The notes beneath the pieces are model-generated. The model saw nothing but the letters and a program-made list of their open reading frames with translations. It was not told where the DNA came from and did no database searches. A DNA stretch of 64,000 nucleotides, from positions 5,716,518 through 5,780,517 of the forward strand of contig CM044957.1 of NCBI GenBank assembly GCA_024516035.1, given 5' to 3'. Position 1 is the first letter of the stretch. The number at the start of each line of letters is the position of its first letter. Shown here piece after piece: positions 52,909 through 62,429 of the stretch. The stretch is from Bactericera cockerelli (lineage: Eukaryota; Arthropoda; Insecta; Hemiptera; Triozidae). Position numbers and translations under genes: made by a program.

Positions 52909-53519
52909 TGAAGAAAAAAACATACCTATTTAATCTTAAAATCCATTAACAATAATTCATTAATAATCAACTAGTGTTTTAACCTTGTATTGAAAAATTA
53001 GTTATGAACTCGTTAAATAACGGACAACTTTGTTTAGTGGTTTTGTTTACAATACAATTTGAATTGTAATATGTACCTATGTACATGGTAGGTAGATGGA
53101 AATTCGATCTTGGTAAAATAAAGAGGGAAATGAAAGTGCCGAGTATTATTGTATGTTCCGAAATTGCCTCTTACAATTGCTCTAAGAAATGTTGACCCAT
53201 ATATTTGCCTAACTTCGAGTTACTAAACATGGTGTCATTTCAGCATAATCAGTTGGTAGGTATAAACAGAAGAAGTGAGACATTATACTAGATAATACAT
53301 TTAATAATTATAAATTAATAAGCAAGCATATATCCATGGAATATACCCTGAAAATTTCAGCTCGATTGGACAAAAAATGCAACTTATATCATGTTACAAT
53401 GTTACATACATAGGTAGATGGATAATTAGATTGTGACAAATCAATGTTGATCGAGTTAAACCATACTCACTTCGTTCGAAATTAAACGGTCATAGGAGGT
53501 TGACGCAAACTACCAGCTA

Positions 53520-53680
53520 CTGTTTTTTTTTCTCACGAGAAAACCGGACATCCAAAGTACAGAGTAAAAAAAAATTATACCTAGCCGGGATTCGAACCCA
53601 GGTCACCTTGCAAACTTTGTGTTTTACCTACACCAGTCGACGACCACAGAGACTGCTCAATAGGTACATAATATAATTTA
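53520..53680 (-). repeat. SINE-E in right arm
   Basis: Minus strand: AAGGTGACCTGGGTTCGAAT, CTCTGTACTTTGGATGTCCG. Confidence 0.72.
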
Positions 53681-54865
53681 TCATTGTTCTGATCTATTTT
53701 AATCAATATTTTTCCTCTTACTGGCCAATACTTTATACACTTCTCATAATATAGACCTAGTTTACCTCTTGATGTAGAAATCTCTGAATGAAGTTATAAA
53801 ACGTTATTATTCCCCATCTGATAACTCAGTCTGCTGGCAGCTTGGGTGAAGCAAAGATGAATGGATCCCACCCATATTTTAAGTTCTATGTGAGGCGAAG
53901 ATTTTTTGATACTCTCATAAATCTTATTTCAGTTTTTTATTTTTATGTCTCACACTGTCGCTGATTTTTCTAACATTTTATTTACATCGTAGTATATTTC
54001 TACGTAATTAGACCTTTAGAAAGAACCTTCAGTCATCAACTTGGGATAAATAGGCGTGGCTCCAGGGTTCATTTTAGATAATCCTTTAGATGGCTTTAAA
54101 TACTTTTCTACTTGTTTCAACCATCTGAAATTAAGTGATCTCATTCCCTTTGACTAGACCTTTCTAAAAACACCAGAAATACAACTCTAGGATAATAATA
54201 GACGGCTCTGGGCTCCATAATAAGTATTCCTTTCAAAGGGTATAACTCAAGTTTGGTCCAGTGTAATACTTTAGTTATATTTTTATATTTTTTCCTATGA
54301 TAAAGCCTTTCGAAAAATACCACAATCGCAGCTCCAAGATAACCAGGGGCGGCTCTGTGCAACTTTCCCGTTTTATTTTAGAAGGCCATATCTCCTATCC
54401 TATAAAAAATAAATACTTGAAACTATAAAAGGTATGCAGAGATGAAAATTCCCTTTTCAAAAACGTATCTCACGTCTTTCCACGATAAGCACACGTTGCT
54501 GTACCCTTGACAGAAAATTGGTCTGAAAAAAAAAAAAAAAAAAAACCCGTATGAATAATTTCATGAAATTCAAGATTTTCGGCGTGGCCAGTAAACGACT
54601 TTAACTGTACGTAGGAACCTCGCGCTTTCGTGAAACACAATCTATTTTCGCGTCACATTACGAATTTGAAATAAAAATTGATAAAAGTTAGCGTTAAGTG
54701 GGCGAAAACAATAAAACAAAATACATATAAACTCTGTTTCGTGTTAATATAGGCCGGGTGGCTGGCGCTGCTTGACGAGCGCTCGCCTCCCGGCGAGCTT
54801 GATAGGGAGGAAAAAGCCTTTCACTTCCTATGTACCTAATATTCCTAATTAGGAATAGGTATTAG

Positions 54866-55180
54866 GAGGTCCGTGAAGATAGCACCCGACATTGAAGCTA
54901 GAATTTTGTACCACCTACCATAATAATGTACTAATTATGTACTGTTAGGAACAACAAACCCCGAATTTTGTACTCCAACCGTAACCCCAGGAGAGCGGTT
55001 GAAACATGTCGGGTGCTAACTTCACGCTAGCACCCGACATTGAAGCTAGAATTTTGTACCACCTACCATAATAATGTACTAATTATGTACTGTTAGGAAC
55101 AACAAACCCCGAATTTTGTACTCCAACCGTAACCCCAGGAGAGAGGTTGGAACATGTCGGGTGCTAACTTCACGATTTTA
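54866..55180. repeat. two tandem units of about 155 bp with inverted ends
   Basis: AGCACCCGACATTGAAGCTA to ACATGTCGGGTGCTAACTTC occurs at about 54880 and 55029. Each unit begins and ends with inverted AGCACCCGACAT. The same pair is mirrored at the right edge of the window. Confidence 0.88.
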
Positions 55181-55769
55181 ACCGATGGAGCTAGAATATT
55201 GTACCGCATACCAAAATAATCTTTGAATTATGTACTCCCAGGAACAACAAACCCCGAATTTTGTACTCCAACCGTAACGCCAGGAGAGAGGTTTTAACAT
55301 CGAAAAACCCACCCCCCGCCTCGCCTATTGAAACGCAAATCAGATGCAGAACTGTATGGAACCCCGTGCCTCTCTCATTGCAACGAAGCGATGGGAGCAG
55401 AGGTGCGGGGGGACTCCACGTTGTTCTCATGAATTAAACCATAGGTTCTCAAACGGTGGTACTCGGGGCAGATTCAGATGGTACGGGAAGCCATTTTCAG
55501 TTGTACACAAAATATGATAAAATTTTGACCGTACACAAAGACCGTGAAAGATAATATATGTTTAACACTAGTAGTTAAGTTGATTTTTTGATGAAAATCA
55601 ATATCAAGTCTCCATAAAAAAATAATAAAAGCCCTACTACCCTTTGTTACCACATAATTATATGTGCGAATCTGGCTTTTCATGTTGTATTTGTAAAACA
55701 CAAATATAGGAGTAAGTTAGAAGTGTCCTCTGACATTCGCGTTAAAATGAGTAACATTCAACCTGATTA

Positions 55770-55855
55770 GACCGACCTCAGTAGTTTAATCGATAGGGCG
55801 GCGGACTTGTTACCTGGAGGTCGGTGGTTCAAGTCCCGGTTTCAGCGTAGATTTA
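55770..55855 (+). repeat. SINE-C, 5' part, split by insertion
   Basis: ACCTCAGTAGTTTAATCGAT, GGTTCAAGTCCCGGTTTCAG. The rest resumes at 58533 (TTAGTAAAGCGAGTTTGAGT). Flanking TAACATTCAACCTGAT (left) and TAACATTCAGCCTGAT (right) look like its target site duplication. Confidence 0.87.
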
Positions 55856-56694
55856 GGCCCGTATTTTTGAACGACCCTAAAACAAATTTAGTGTGAGTGG
55901 TCCGGATACGCGTGCGCAGTGAATCATATCAGCCACAGAGACAGAATTTATTTTGAACTTAAGTCTTGAACGCTTCTCACAAATCTTGAGCGCTGCTCAG
56001 CGCATGAGCAGAAACCATTTCAGCCAGAAAGATGTAGATATAAATATAAATAAACAACACGTTTCTTTGTATTTCCAATCAGCTGACCCTAAAAGTGAAT
56101 GAAATTTGTTGAAATTTTGAAGTGTCCGAAATTGGTCACTTTACAACTGCCGGTGATTTCTCATCGGTATAAATGAAATTCGTGAAGACACATTATAATA
56201 TTTCTTGGAAGTGATTTTACTTCCTAACTATTATTGTATTTTATTTATTTAGCAAATAGATAACCTTTTTAACATATTTGTGATAATCCCTTATAATTAT
56301 GCTGGCAATATTCGAGAAACAAACAAAACGCTAATTTTGCACCGCCAAGAAAGAAAGAATGAAAACCTTTTTTATATACCTACGTATATCCACGTATTTT
56401 CTTTGGGAAGACGAACATCTTTCAAGAGATATCCTTAATTTTGAATGGCCTAATAGAGCCTGAAAGACCTGAAGACATCTGATTAAGAAAAAAGTTTGCT
56501 AACAAGTAGTTTGGACAAACTAATTTACAATAGACATGTTGTATTTATTGAAAGTTAAATATTTGTCATTATATTCTAAATATTAATAAAAAATATTATA
56601 TGCATCTTTTAATCAAGTATATATGCAAAAAAAAAAAATATTTTTACTGTACCCTCCTCATTTTAGGACAAAGGTAGCATTTACCTATCTCGTT

Positions 56695-56882
56695 TTTTTT
56701 CATATTACGACGAGGGTTTTACCCTGCGATCGTAGGAAACTCACAAACCTTCTACCCACATTAACTTCAGCCAGCCTGGGTTGGGTCGAAATGCCCGCAT
56801 CACAAAGTCTTCACCTGGACGTTGCTTAACTTTGGTGGTCCCACGAGAACCGGTGCATTCACAGCGCCATCAACGCTGCCTC
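56695..56882 (-). repeat. 5S-rRNA-derived SINE
   Basis: Minus strand: GGCAGCGTTGATGGCGCTGT, ACCGGTTCTCGTGGGACCAC, CAAAGTTAAGCAACGTCCAG; core CCCAGGCTGGCTGAAGTTAA. Confidence 0.82.
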
Positions 56883-56984
56883 TATCTGGTTTATACAACG
56901 TATGTCGGTAGGTTGACGAAATTTCAAGTAACATATTCATTTTTTATTCTCGTATGTCACAAGTGGTCGTCTCTACCAATACTC

Positions 56985-57122
56985 ATTTTTCCACACCAGA
57001 TATTAGTGAACCACGTAACATCCAAAATACAGATATAAAAAAGTCTAATTCCTCCGGAATTCAAACTCAGCTCACTTCAATGTAAGTCTGGTGCGCTAGA
57101 CCACTCGGACACTGTGACTCCT
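56985..57122 (-). repeat. SINE-E copy
   Basis: Minus strand: GTCACAGTGTCCGAGTGGTC, GAGTTTGAATTCCGGAGGAA, GTATTTTGGATGTTACGTGG. Confidence 0.65.
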
Positions 57123-57319
57123 GACACCGTCGAGCATAAAAAGTCTTTGAAGGGCTTGGGAAATCATGAATAATGAGTACATTTGGTAGATACCTGTGTA
57201 GAAAATAAGTAGAATGAAAACATTGAAAAGAGAACATTGGATATGTGATAAAACAATGAATAAACATTTTTCTTTATTAATAAATTAATTCAACTATTGA
57301 ACAATAGATAGCACAGTCT

Positions 57320-57462
57320 GAGTTGTACCAGGAATAGCTAGCATCAAGATTGTCCAAAATTTAAATGGTCACCCATCCGAGTTCTGAATTCGCTGGACGT
57401 TGCTTATCATAATCGACGGAACGAAAACTGGTGAATTCAACGTGCCATCGACACTGGTATCA
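57320..57462 (-). repeat. 5S-rRNA-derived SINE, second subfamily, best preserved box C
   Basis: Minus strand: CCAGTGTCGATGGCACGTTG, ACCAGTTTTCGTTCCGTCGA, TAAGCAACGTCCAGCGAATT, AACTCGGATGGGTGACCATT. The last motif is the classic 5S box C region. The body GCTAGCTATTCCTGG...CTCAG follows. Confidence 0.78.
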
Positions 57463-58532
57463 ACATTCAACGTGCCTGTGAGATATAAATTGTAGGTACT
57501 TCTTTCGCTGAGAAGGCTGAGATCGGAATAGTAATAATTATTTTCAATTTGGCTTCCATCTCGGAAAAAACTTGTTTAAATTCTTAAAAAGGATAAAGAA
57601 ATTTAAAACTATTAAACAAGAAGAATCACCAGACAAAAATTATTTTTGAAAAGATTAGAAAATGTAAACAATAACACAGATGATTTTCACACAGAGGTGA
57701 AAATACCCTCTGTGTGAAATGGGCCATACTCACAGAAAAATTGTAATTGCTCGTGAGCAAAGAAAATGTTTGCAAGCTTTATTTTTAGCTTTGTGATGTA
57801 CATATACCTTTTACTTCCATAGAAACAAAAGCTTTTGATATTTGATAAAAGAAAAAACTCTTTATTGTACTCAAAACTTTTTTATTGTAGATCGAAGCAA
57901 CTCCTTTGGATTTCGGAAGAAAAAGCATTTCCTTCTTTTGAATGGGGCCCAATATTGCGCCTGTGCGGAAACGGCATCGAGCACTGAGGTTATATAACAT
58001 AGAGGGAACCCGATGTATCAAGATTTGCGTTCAAAAGGGACTATCAGCTGATTTCAAAATCAATGCCGGACTTGTAGTAATTTTTCTCTCGCGAAAGAGT
58101 GGGTACCTAAACTACCTAATTCTTCTGAAATAATATTTTTACTATTTTCATACTTACATATTAGTAATTTCTGTCTTTCTTCCTCTTTTACTTTCCTTAT
58201 TTTCTACTTATTATGTAGTAATATAAGAGTTGGTATCTGACGTGAAAATTAAAGATGTTTAGATGTCCGCCTTTACATGAAGTAAACAAAAAATTCAAAT
58301 AAATTGAACCAATCAGGAGCCGGGATTTGTTGAAAGAGGGACCATCAGCTGTTCAAAGTTGGACGCATAAATTTGTTCAACTCGAGATAGGTAAGGTTCC
58401 CTCTATATTATATGATCTCAGTGGAATCGAGAGATTCATAAGTCACAATTTATATACTTACTTGGCCAAAAAATTTCAAAATCCCGACGGTTGTCCCTAA
58501 AGTAGTTTTAGGGACGTTCAAAAATACGGGCC

Positions 58533-58600
58533 TTAGTAAAGCGAGTTTGAGTAGTTATGACATCACGAAAGTGATTAACACAAGTATGATAGCTCATAAA
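58533..58600 (+). repeat. SINE-C, 3' part, after the insertion
   Basis: TTAGTAAAGCGAGTTTGAGT, CATCACGAAAGTGATTAACA; completes the copy begun at 55770. Confidence 0.87.
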
Positions 58601-58869
58601 GTAACATTCAGCCTGATATTGGTGCAATTGTTTCTGAGAAGAGTAGGTATATAATAAATGTAATCTCACAGAATTTAGATAGGTAGACCTTTCCATTTTT
58701 TTTTCGTCGCAGATAATTCAGATGCAGGCGTTGCTGACGAAGATAAACAATCGTTTATTGATGTGACGTTTATATTACGCTCACATTTCTTTGGTAGGTA
58801 TGTACCTACCTTATTTTTTACCTTCAGCTTCTTTGTGGAACTGTGTTAAATACGATATTATGTAATAAG

Positions 58870-58992
58870 TTATCATATTTGTGCTATTCACTTTCGTGAT
58901 GTCACAACTACTCAAACTCGCTTTACTCAATCTATGCTGAAACCCGGACTTGAACCACCGACCTCCAGGTTACAAGTCCGCCGCCTTATCGG
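58870..58992 (-). repeat. SINE-C in left arm
   Basis: Minus strand: AAGGCGGCGGACTTGTAACC, GGTTCAAGTCCGGGTTTCAG, AGTAAAGCGAGTTTGAGTAG. Mirrored at 62985-63110. Confidence 0.83.
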
Positions 58993-59124
58993 TAATAACA
59001 TAATGTCATACTCTGTATACCTATTACTGTTTACTTTTATAATAAATCATAAATCGCTTCTGAAATTTTCAATTTTATATTTTCCTTTTTCCTAACAAAC
59101 GGAACACTGTGAACACAGATTTTC

Positions 59125-59275
59125 CAAACGTCGTGGGTTCGAATCCAAGTGAGGACATGACAAATACCTTCTGTTTGGAATTCTTATCACATGATCTTGG
59201 CTTGCTGCTGGGAAAATGAGACTTTAATAGTTCTAATTCGGCAGAATAAACAAGCCGATATTATTATTATTTATA
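59125..59275 (+). repeat. SINE-B-like element in left arm
   Basis: CGTCGTGGGTTCGAATCCAA, GACATGACAAATACCTTCTG, CTTGCTGCTGGGAAAATGAG. Mirrored at 62690-62880. Confidence 0.75.
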
Positions 59276-59307
59276 TAATTACATGCTATGATTAAGTAGT
59301 AGTCAAG

Positions 59308-59505
59308 GTGGCAGAGTGAGTTAGCGCGCTAGGCCAATACGCACGGTGACCTGGGTTCGATCCCCAGCGAGGTAGGATTTTTCTGCTCTGTACTTAGATG
59401 TTCGGGGTCCACTCATATATATTACCTCGTGAGGAAAAATGTGTAGCTTTTTTGATGTGAAACAGCGACTGGTGGCGTAATTATAGGCAAAAAAGTCGTA
59501 CAAGA
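59308..59505 (+). repeat. SINE-E in left arm, full length
   Basis: AAGGTGGCAGAGTGAGTTAG, GGGTTCGATCCCCAGCGAGG, GATGTTCGGGGTCCACTCAT, CTGGTGGCGTAATTATAGGC. Confidence 0.83.
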
Positions 59506-59792
59506 TATTGTATATTTAAGTGGTAAAGTCCTCTGTAGCAAATAATAATAATTGCAACTTTACGGTTGCTAGATAAGGTTTATCTAGCTTTATTTGGGGG
59601 AGCGGTTCCTGTTTTTGACTTATCCGCCTCCCTGTTTTTGACTTTTTTTTGTTATCATCCTGTGTGTTTTCTGTGATCATGTTGTTATCTTCCTGCTAAT
59701 TTAACCACAGGAAGATACATTTAATTTGTATTCGTGTCTTTGTTTGTTGGGCAGTTTGAGTTAAGTCATTGTCTAGTCAGTGTTGTATATTG

Positions 59793-59920
59793 TATCCCCC
59801 AAAAATACACTTCGTGTGCAAAAAACACCAAGAAAATTAGAATCCTTCAAAAACAATTACCTTAAAACAATTGTCTAAAAAGGAACTGATATCAAATGTA
59901 TGCCAAGTTCTTATAAACTG
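59793..59920 (+). repeat. single terminus of the fold-back family
   Basis: TATCCCCCAAAAATACACTT CGTG, then GGAACTGATATC as in elements 2 and 3. No inverted partner seen before the CT tract. Confidence 0.6.
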
Positions 59921-60061
59921 GAAATCATTTGCCAGGAAAGGAGTCCCAAGCACAGAAATCAAACTGAGGATTGGACATGACATTTCCCATTATTCTGCAA
60001 TTTATTAACGCTAAAAGTTAACATTAAAAAACTTAAAAAAAACTGCAGAATATGTGTGAAT

Positions 60062-60512
60062 CTGCCTATCTCTCTCTCTCTCTCTCTTCTCTCTTTCTAT
60101 CTCTCTTTCTCTCTATCTCTCTCTTTCTATCTGTTTCTATTTCTATTTCTCTCTCTCTTCTCTCTTTCTATCTCTCTTTCTCTCTATCCCTCTCTTCTCT
60201 CTTTCTATGTCTATTTCTCTTTCTCTCTCTCTCTCTCTCTTCTCTCTTTCTTTCTCTCTCTCTCTCTTTTATCTTTCTATCTCTCTTTCTCTCTATCCCT
60301 CTCTTTTCTCTTTCTATCTCTATTTCTCTTTCTCTCTTCTATCTTTCTATCTCTCTTTCTCTCTCTCTCTTCTCTCTTTCTATCTCTCTTTCTCTGTCTC
60401 TCTCTTCTCTCTTTCTATCTTTATTTCTCTTTCTCTCCCTCTCTCTTCTCTCTTTCTATCTCTCTCTTCTCTCTTTCTATCTCTATTTCTCTTTCTCTCT
60501 CTATTTCTCACG
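60062..60512 (+). repeat. CT-rich polypyrimidine tract 1
   Basis: About 450 bases of (CT)n with regular TCTTCTCTCTTTCTATCTCT periods. The long Leu/Ser/Phe frames here are low-complexity artefacts. Confidence 0.95.
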
Positions 60513-61215
60513 AACCCAAAAATTTAACAGACCTCACGTCTATTCTAAACTTTATAGGGATCGTAGGCTGGAGTATCTTATCCCTACATTACTAAATAAA
60601 TATTGCAATGAGTTCTTAGATGAAAAAGATAGAATTAAAATGAAAAAGAAAACTAAACTTAGTATTCTTAGATATAAATAATCTGAGATATAAGTACAAT
60701 GTGCAAATTAAGTAGAAGGTTCTATATTGTGTTAAATATTTACTTTGCATTACTTATTATTTTATTTTCTATACTTTCATAATTTTTACTATCCATTAAT
60801 CACTTAATTACTTGCTTTGTACTATGTATATTTTTTTTTACTATGTTTTAATTCCTTAGTTACCTACTTGCTTATTTATTGTTATTTTACTTTAAAAATT
60901 GTTTTTATTTTTACTAGGATTTATTTTCTTACTTACCTTTTATTATTTTATTTCTATATTGTCCCTATTTTTATTATTATTATTTTACTTAAAAAACTTG
61001 CTCATAATTATGTTATTATTGTAATGTATGTTGGTTATTATACTCGTATATGCTCACTAGCTGAGTAGACTAAAAGAGGCAAATAATATGTTTTCTAAAG
61101 AGGGGAGCCCACCTCCAAATAAGTTAAATTTAGCTTAGGAGGTGTTACAGTAATTGTAAATTTAATTATATTCAATAAATAAAGTTTTTATTTCAAATTC
61201 AAAAAAAAAAAAAAT
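60513..61215 (+). mobile_element. 5'-truncated LINE 3' end
   Basis: A frame ending at the stop at 60679-60681 reads HVYSKLYRDRRLEYLIPTLL then NKYCNEFLDEKDRIKMKKK, like the C-terminus of a non-LTR ORF2. An AT-rich 3' UTR follows, with AATAAATAAAG and a poly-A tail at 61200-61215. CT tracts flank it on both sides. Confidence 0.6.
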
Positions 61216-61225
61216 CAAAAAAAAT

Positions 61226-61386
61226 TCTCTTTCTTTCTCTCTCTTCTCTCTTTCTATCTCTCTTTCTCTCTCTCTCTCTCTTCCCTCTTTCTATTTCTCT
61301 TTCTCTCTTCTCTCTTTCTCTTTCTCTCTCTATTTCTTTTTCTCTCTCTCTCTTCTCTCTTTTTCTCTCTCTCTTCTCTTTTTCTA

Positions 61387-61417
<31 letters not shown>

Positions 61418-61640
61418 TTCTATATCTCTTTCTCTCTCACACTCTCTTCTCTCTTTCTATCTCTATTTCTCTTTCTCTCTCTCTCTCTCTTCTCTCTTTC
61501 TATCTCTCTTTCTGTCTCTGTCTCTCTTATCTCTTTCTATCTTTCTTTCTCTCTCTCTCTTCTCTCTTTCTATCTCTATTTCTCTCTCTCTCTCTCTCTT
61601 CTCTCTTTCTATCTCTATTTCTCTTTCTCTCTCTCTCTAT
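61226..61640 (+). repeat. CT-rich polypyrimidine tract 2
   Basis: (CT)n with TTTCTATCTC periods, like tract 1. Confidence 0.95.
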
Positions 61641-61734
61641 AAGGTAGAATTATCACAATAAGGTAGAATTATCTTAGGAGTGTCTTCTATGTAATTATAT
61701 GTACAAATAAAGATAAATCAAAATCAAAATCAAA
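61641..61734 (+). repeat. short retroelement 3' end with (TCAAAA)n tail
   Basis: CTTAGGAGTGTCTTCTATGT, ACAAATAAAGATAAATCAAA, then repeated ATCAAA. Confidence 0.5.
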
Positions 61735-62043
61735 TCTCTCTCTTCTACTTCCTCTCTCTATCTCTCTCTCTCTCTCTCCTCTCTCTCCTCTCTCTCTCTC
61801 TCTCTCTTCTCCTACTCTCTTCTCCTATCTCTTCTACTCTTTCTTTCTCTCTCTCTCTCTCTCTCTTCTTCCTATCTCTTTTCTCTATCTCTTCTTCTCT
61901 CTCTCTCTCTCTCTTTCTATCTCTATTTCTCTCTCTTTCTCTCTCTCTCTTCTCTCTTTCTATCTCTTTCTCTTTCTTTCTCTTCTCCTCTTTCTCTTTC
62001 TCTTTTCTCTCTTTCTCTTCTCTTTCTCTTCTCTTTCTCTTCT

Positions 62044-62074
<31 letters not shown>

Positions 62075-62095
62075 GTGTTTCTCTATCACTCTCTA
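61735..62095 (+). repeat. CT-rich polypyrimidine tract 3
   Basis: (CT)n and CTTCTC variants; the antisense frame of Arg/Glu/Lys residues is low-complexity. Confidence 0.95.
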
Positions 62096-62164
62096 TCGGG
62101 TGCCAACTTCACGCCGGACCAATATGTACAAAGTTCCAAGTATTTTTTAAACTTGCCTACAACT

Positions 62165-62378
62165 GCATTGCATGGTCATATCACGACGGGGTTGTTACCC
62201 TCCATTCGTAGGAAACTCACAAACCTGCTACCCACATTAACCTCACCCAGCCTGGCTTGGGTGAGATTAATGTGTTAAGCAACGTTAAACAACGTTTACC
62301 TCACTAAACGTTGCTTAACCTCGGTGATCCTGAGAGAACTGGTGCATTCAACGCGCCAGCGACGCCACGCTGGCAATT
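62165..62378 (-). repeat. 5S-rRNA-derived SINE with internal rearrangement
   Basis: Minus strand: GCGCGTTGAATGCACCAGTT, ATCACCGAGGTTAAGCAACG, then a short duplicated GTTTAACGTTGCTTAACAC part before the core CCAGGCTGGGTGAGGTTAAT. Confidence 0.78.
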
Positions 62379-62429
62379 TGGAGTTTAATGTTCCTGAAAT
62401 ATATTATACGTCACAACTTGGTGGGTAGC

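Larger units (their letters stand above)
52490..54804 (-). repeat. right arm of the 7.2-kb inverted repeat
   Basis: Pairs with 47645-50955 minus the insertion at 48661-49697. Many scattered differences between arms. Ends GGCGAGCTTGA followed by TA. Confidence 0.9.
55856..58532. mobile_element. PIF/Harbinger-like non-autonomous element
   Basis: Ends GGCCCGTATTTTTGAACGAC and, inverted, GGCCCGTATTTTTGAACGTC; the 28-base ends differ once. They are flanked by TTA on both sides, the 3-bp duplication of PIF/Harbinger. It is 2677 bp with no transposase frame and contains a 5S-SINE, a SINE-E and a second 5S-type copy. Inverted motifs GAGGTTATATAACATAGAGG (57985) and CCTCTATATTATATGATCTC (58400) lie near its right end. 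Confidence 0.85.
54866..59515 (+). repeat. left arm of a second giant inverted repeat
   Basis: Pairs with 62430-64000 in reverse. It is much longer than the right arm because of a SINE-C with a Harbinger-like element inside it (55770-58600). Shared inner elements: SINE-C (58870), SINE-B (59125), SINE-E (59308). Confidence 0.88.

Noticed and set aside
47645..54804. Sequencing hairpin artefact as the cause of the palindrome
   Set aside because: The arms differ by many single changes and by a 1.04-kb insertion, which an artefact would not produce.
60052..60681. A 209-residue Leu/Ser/Phe-rich frame
   Set aside because: Most of it is translated (CT)n. Only the last 55 or so residues look like protein, and they belong to a LINE end.
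61745..62089. Arg/Glu/Lys-rich 114-residue frame
   Set aside because: Antisense of a CT microsatellite.
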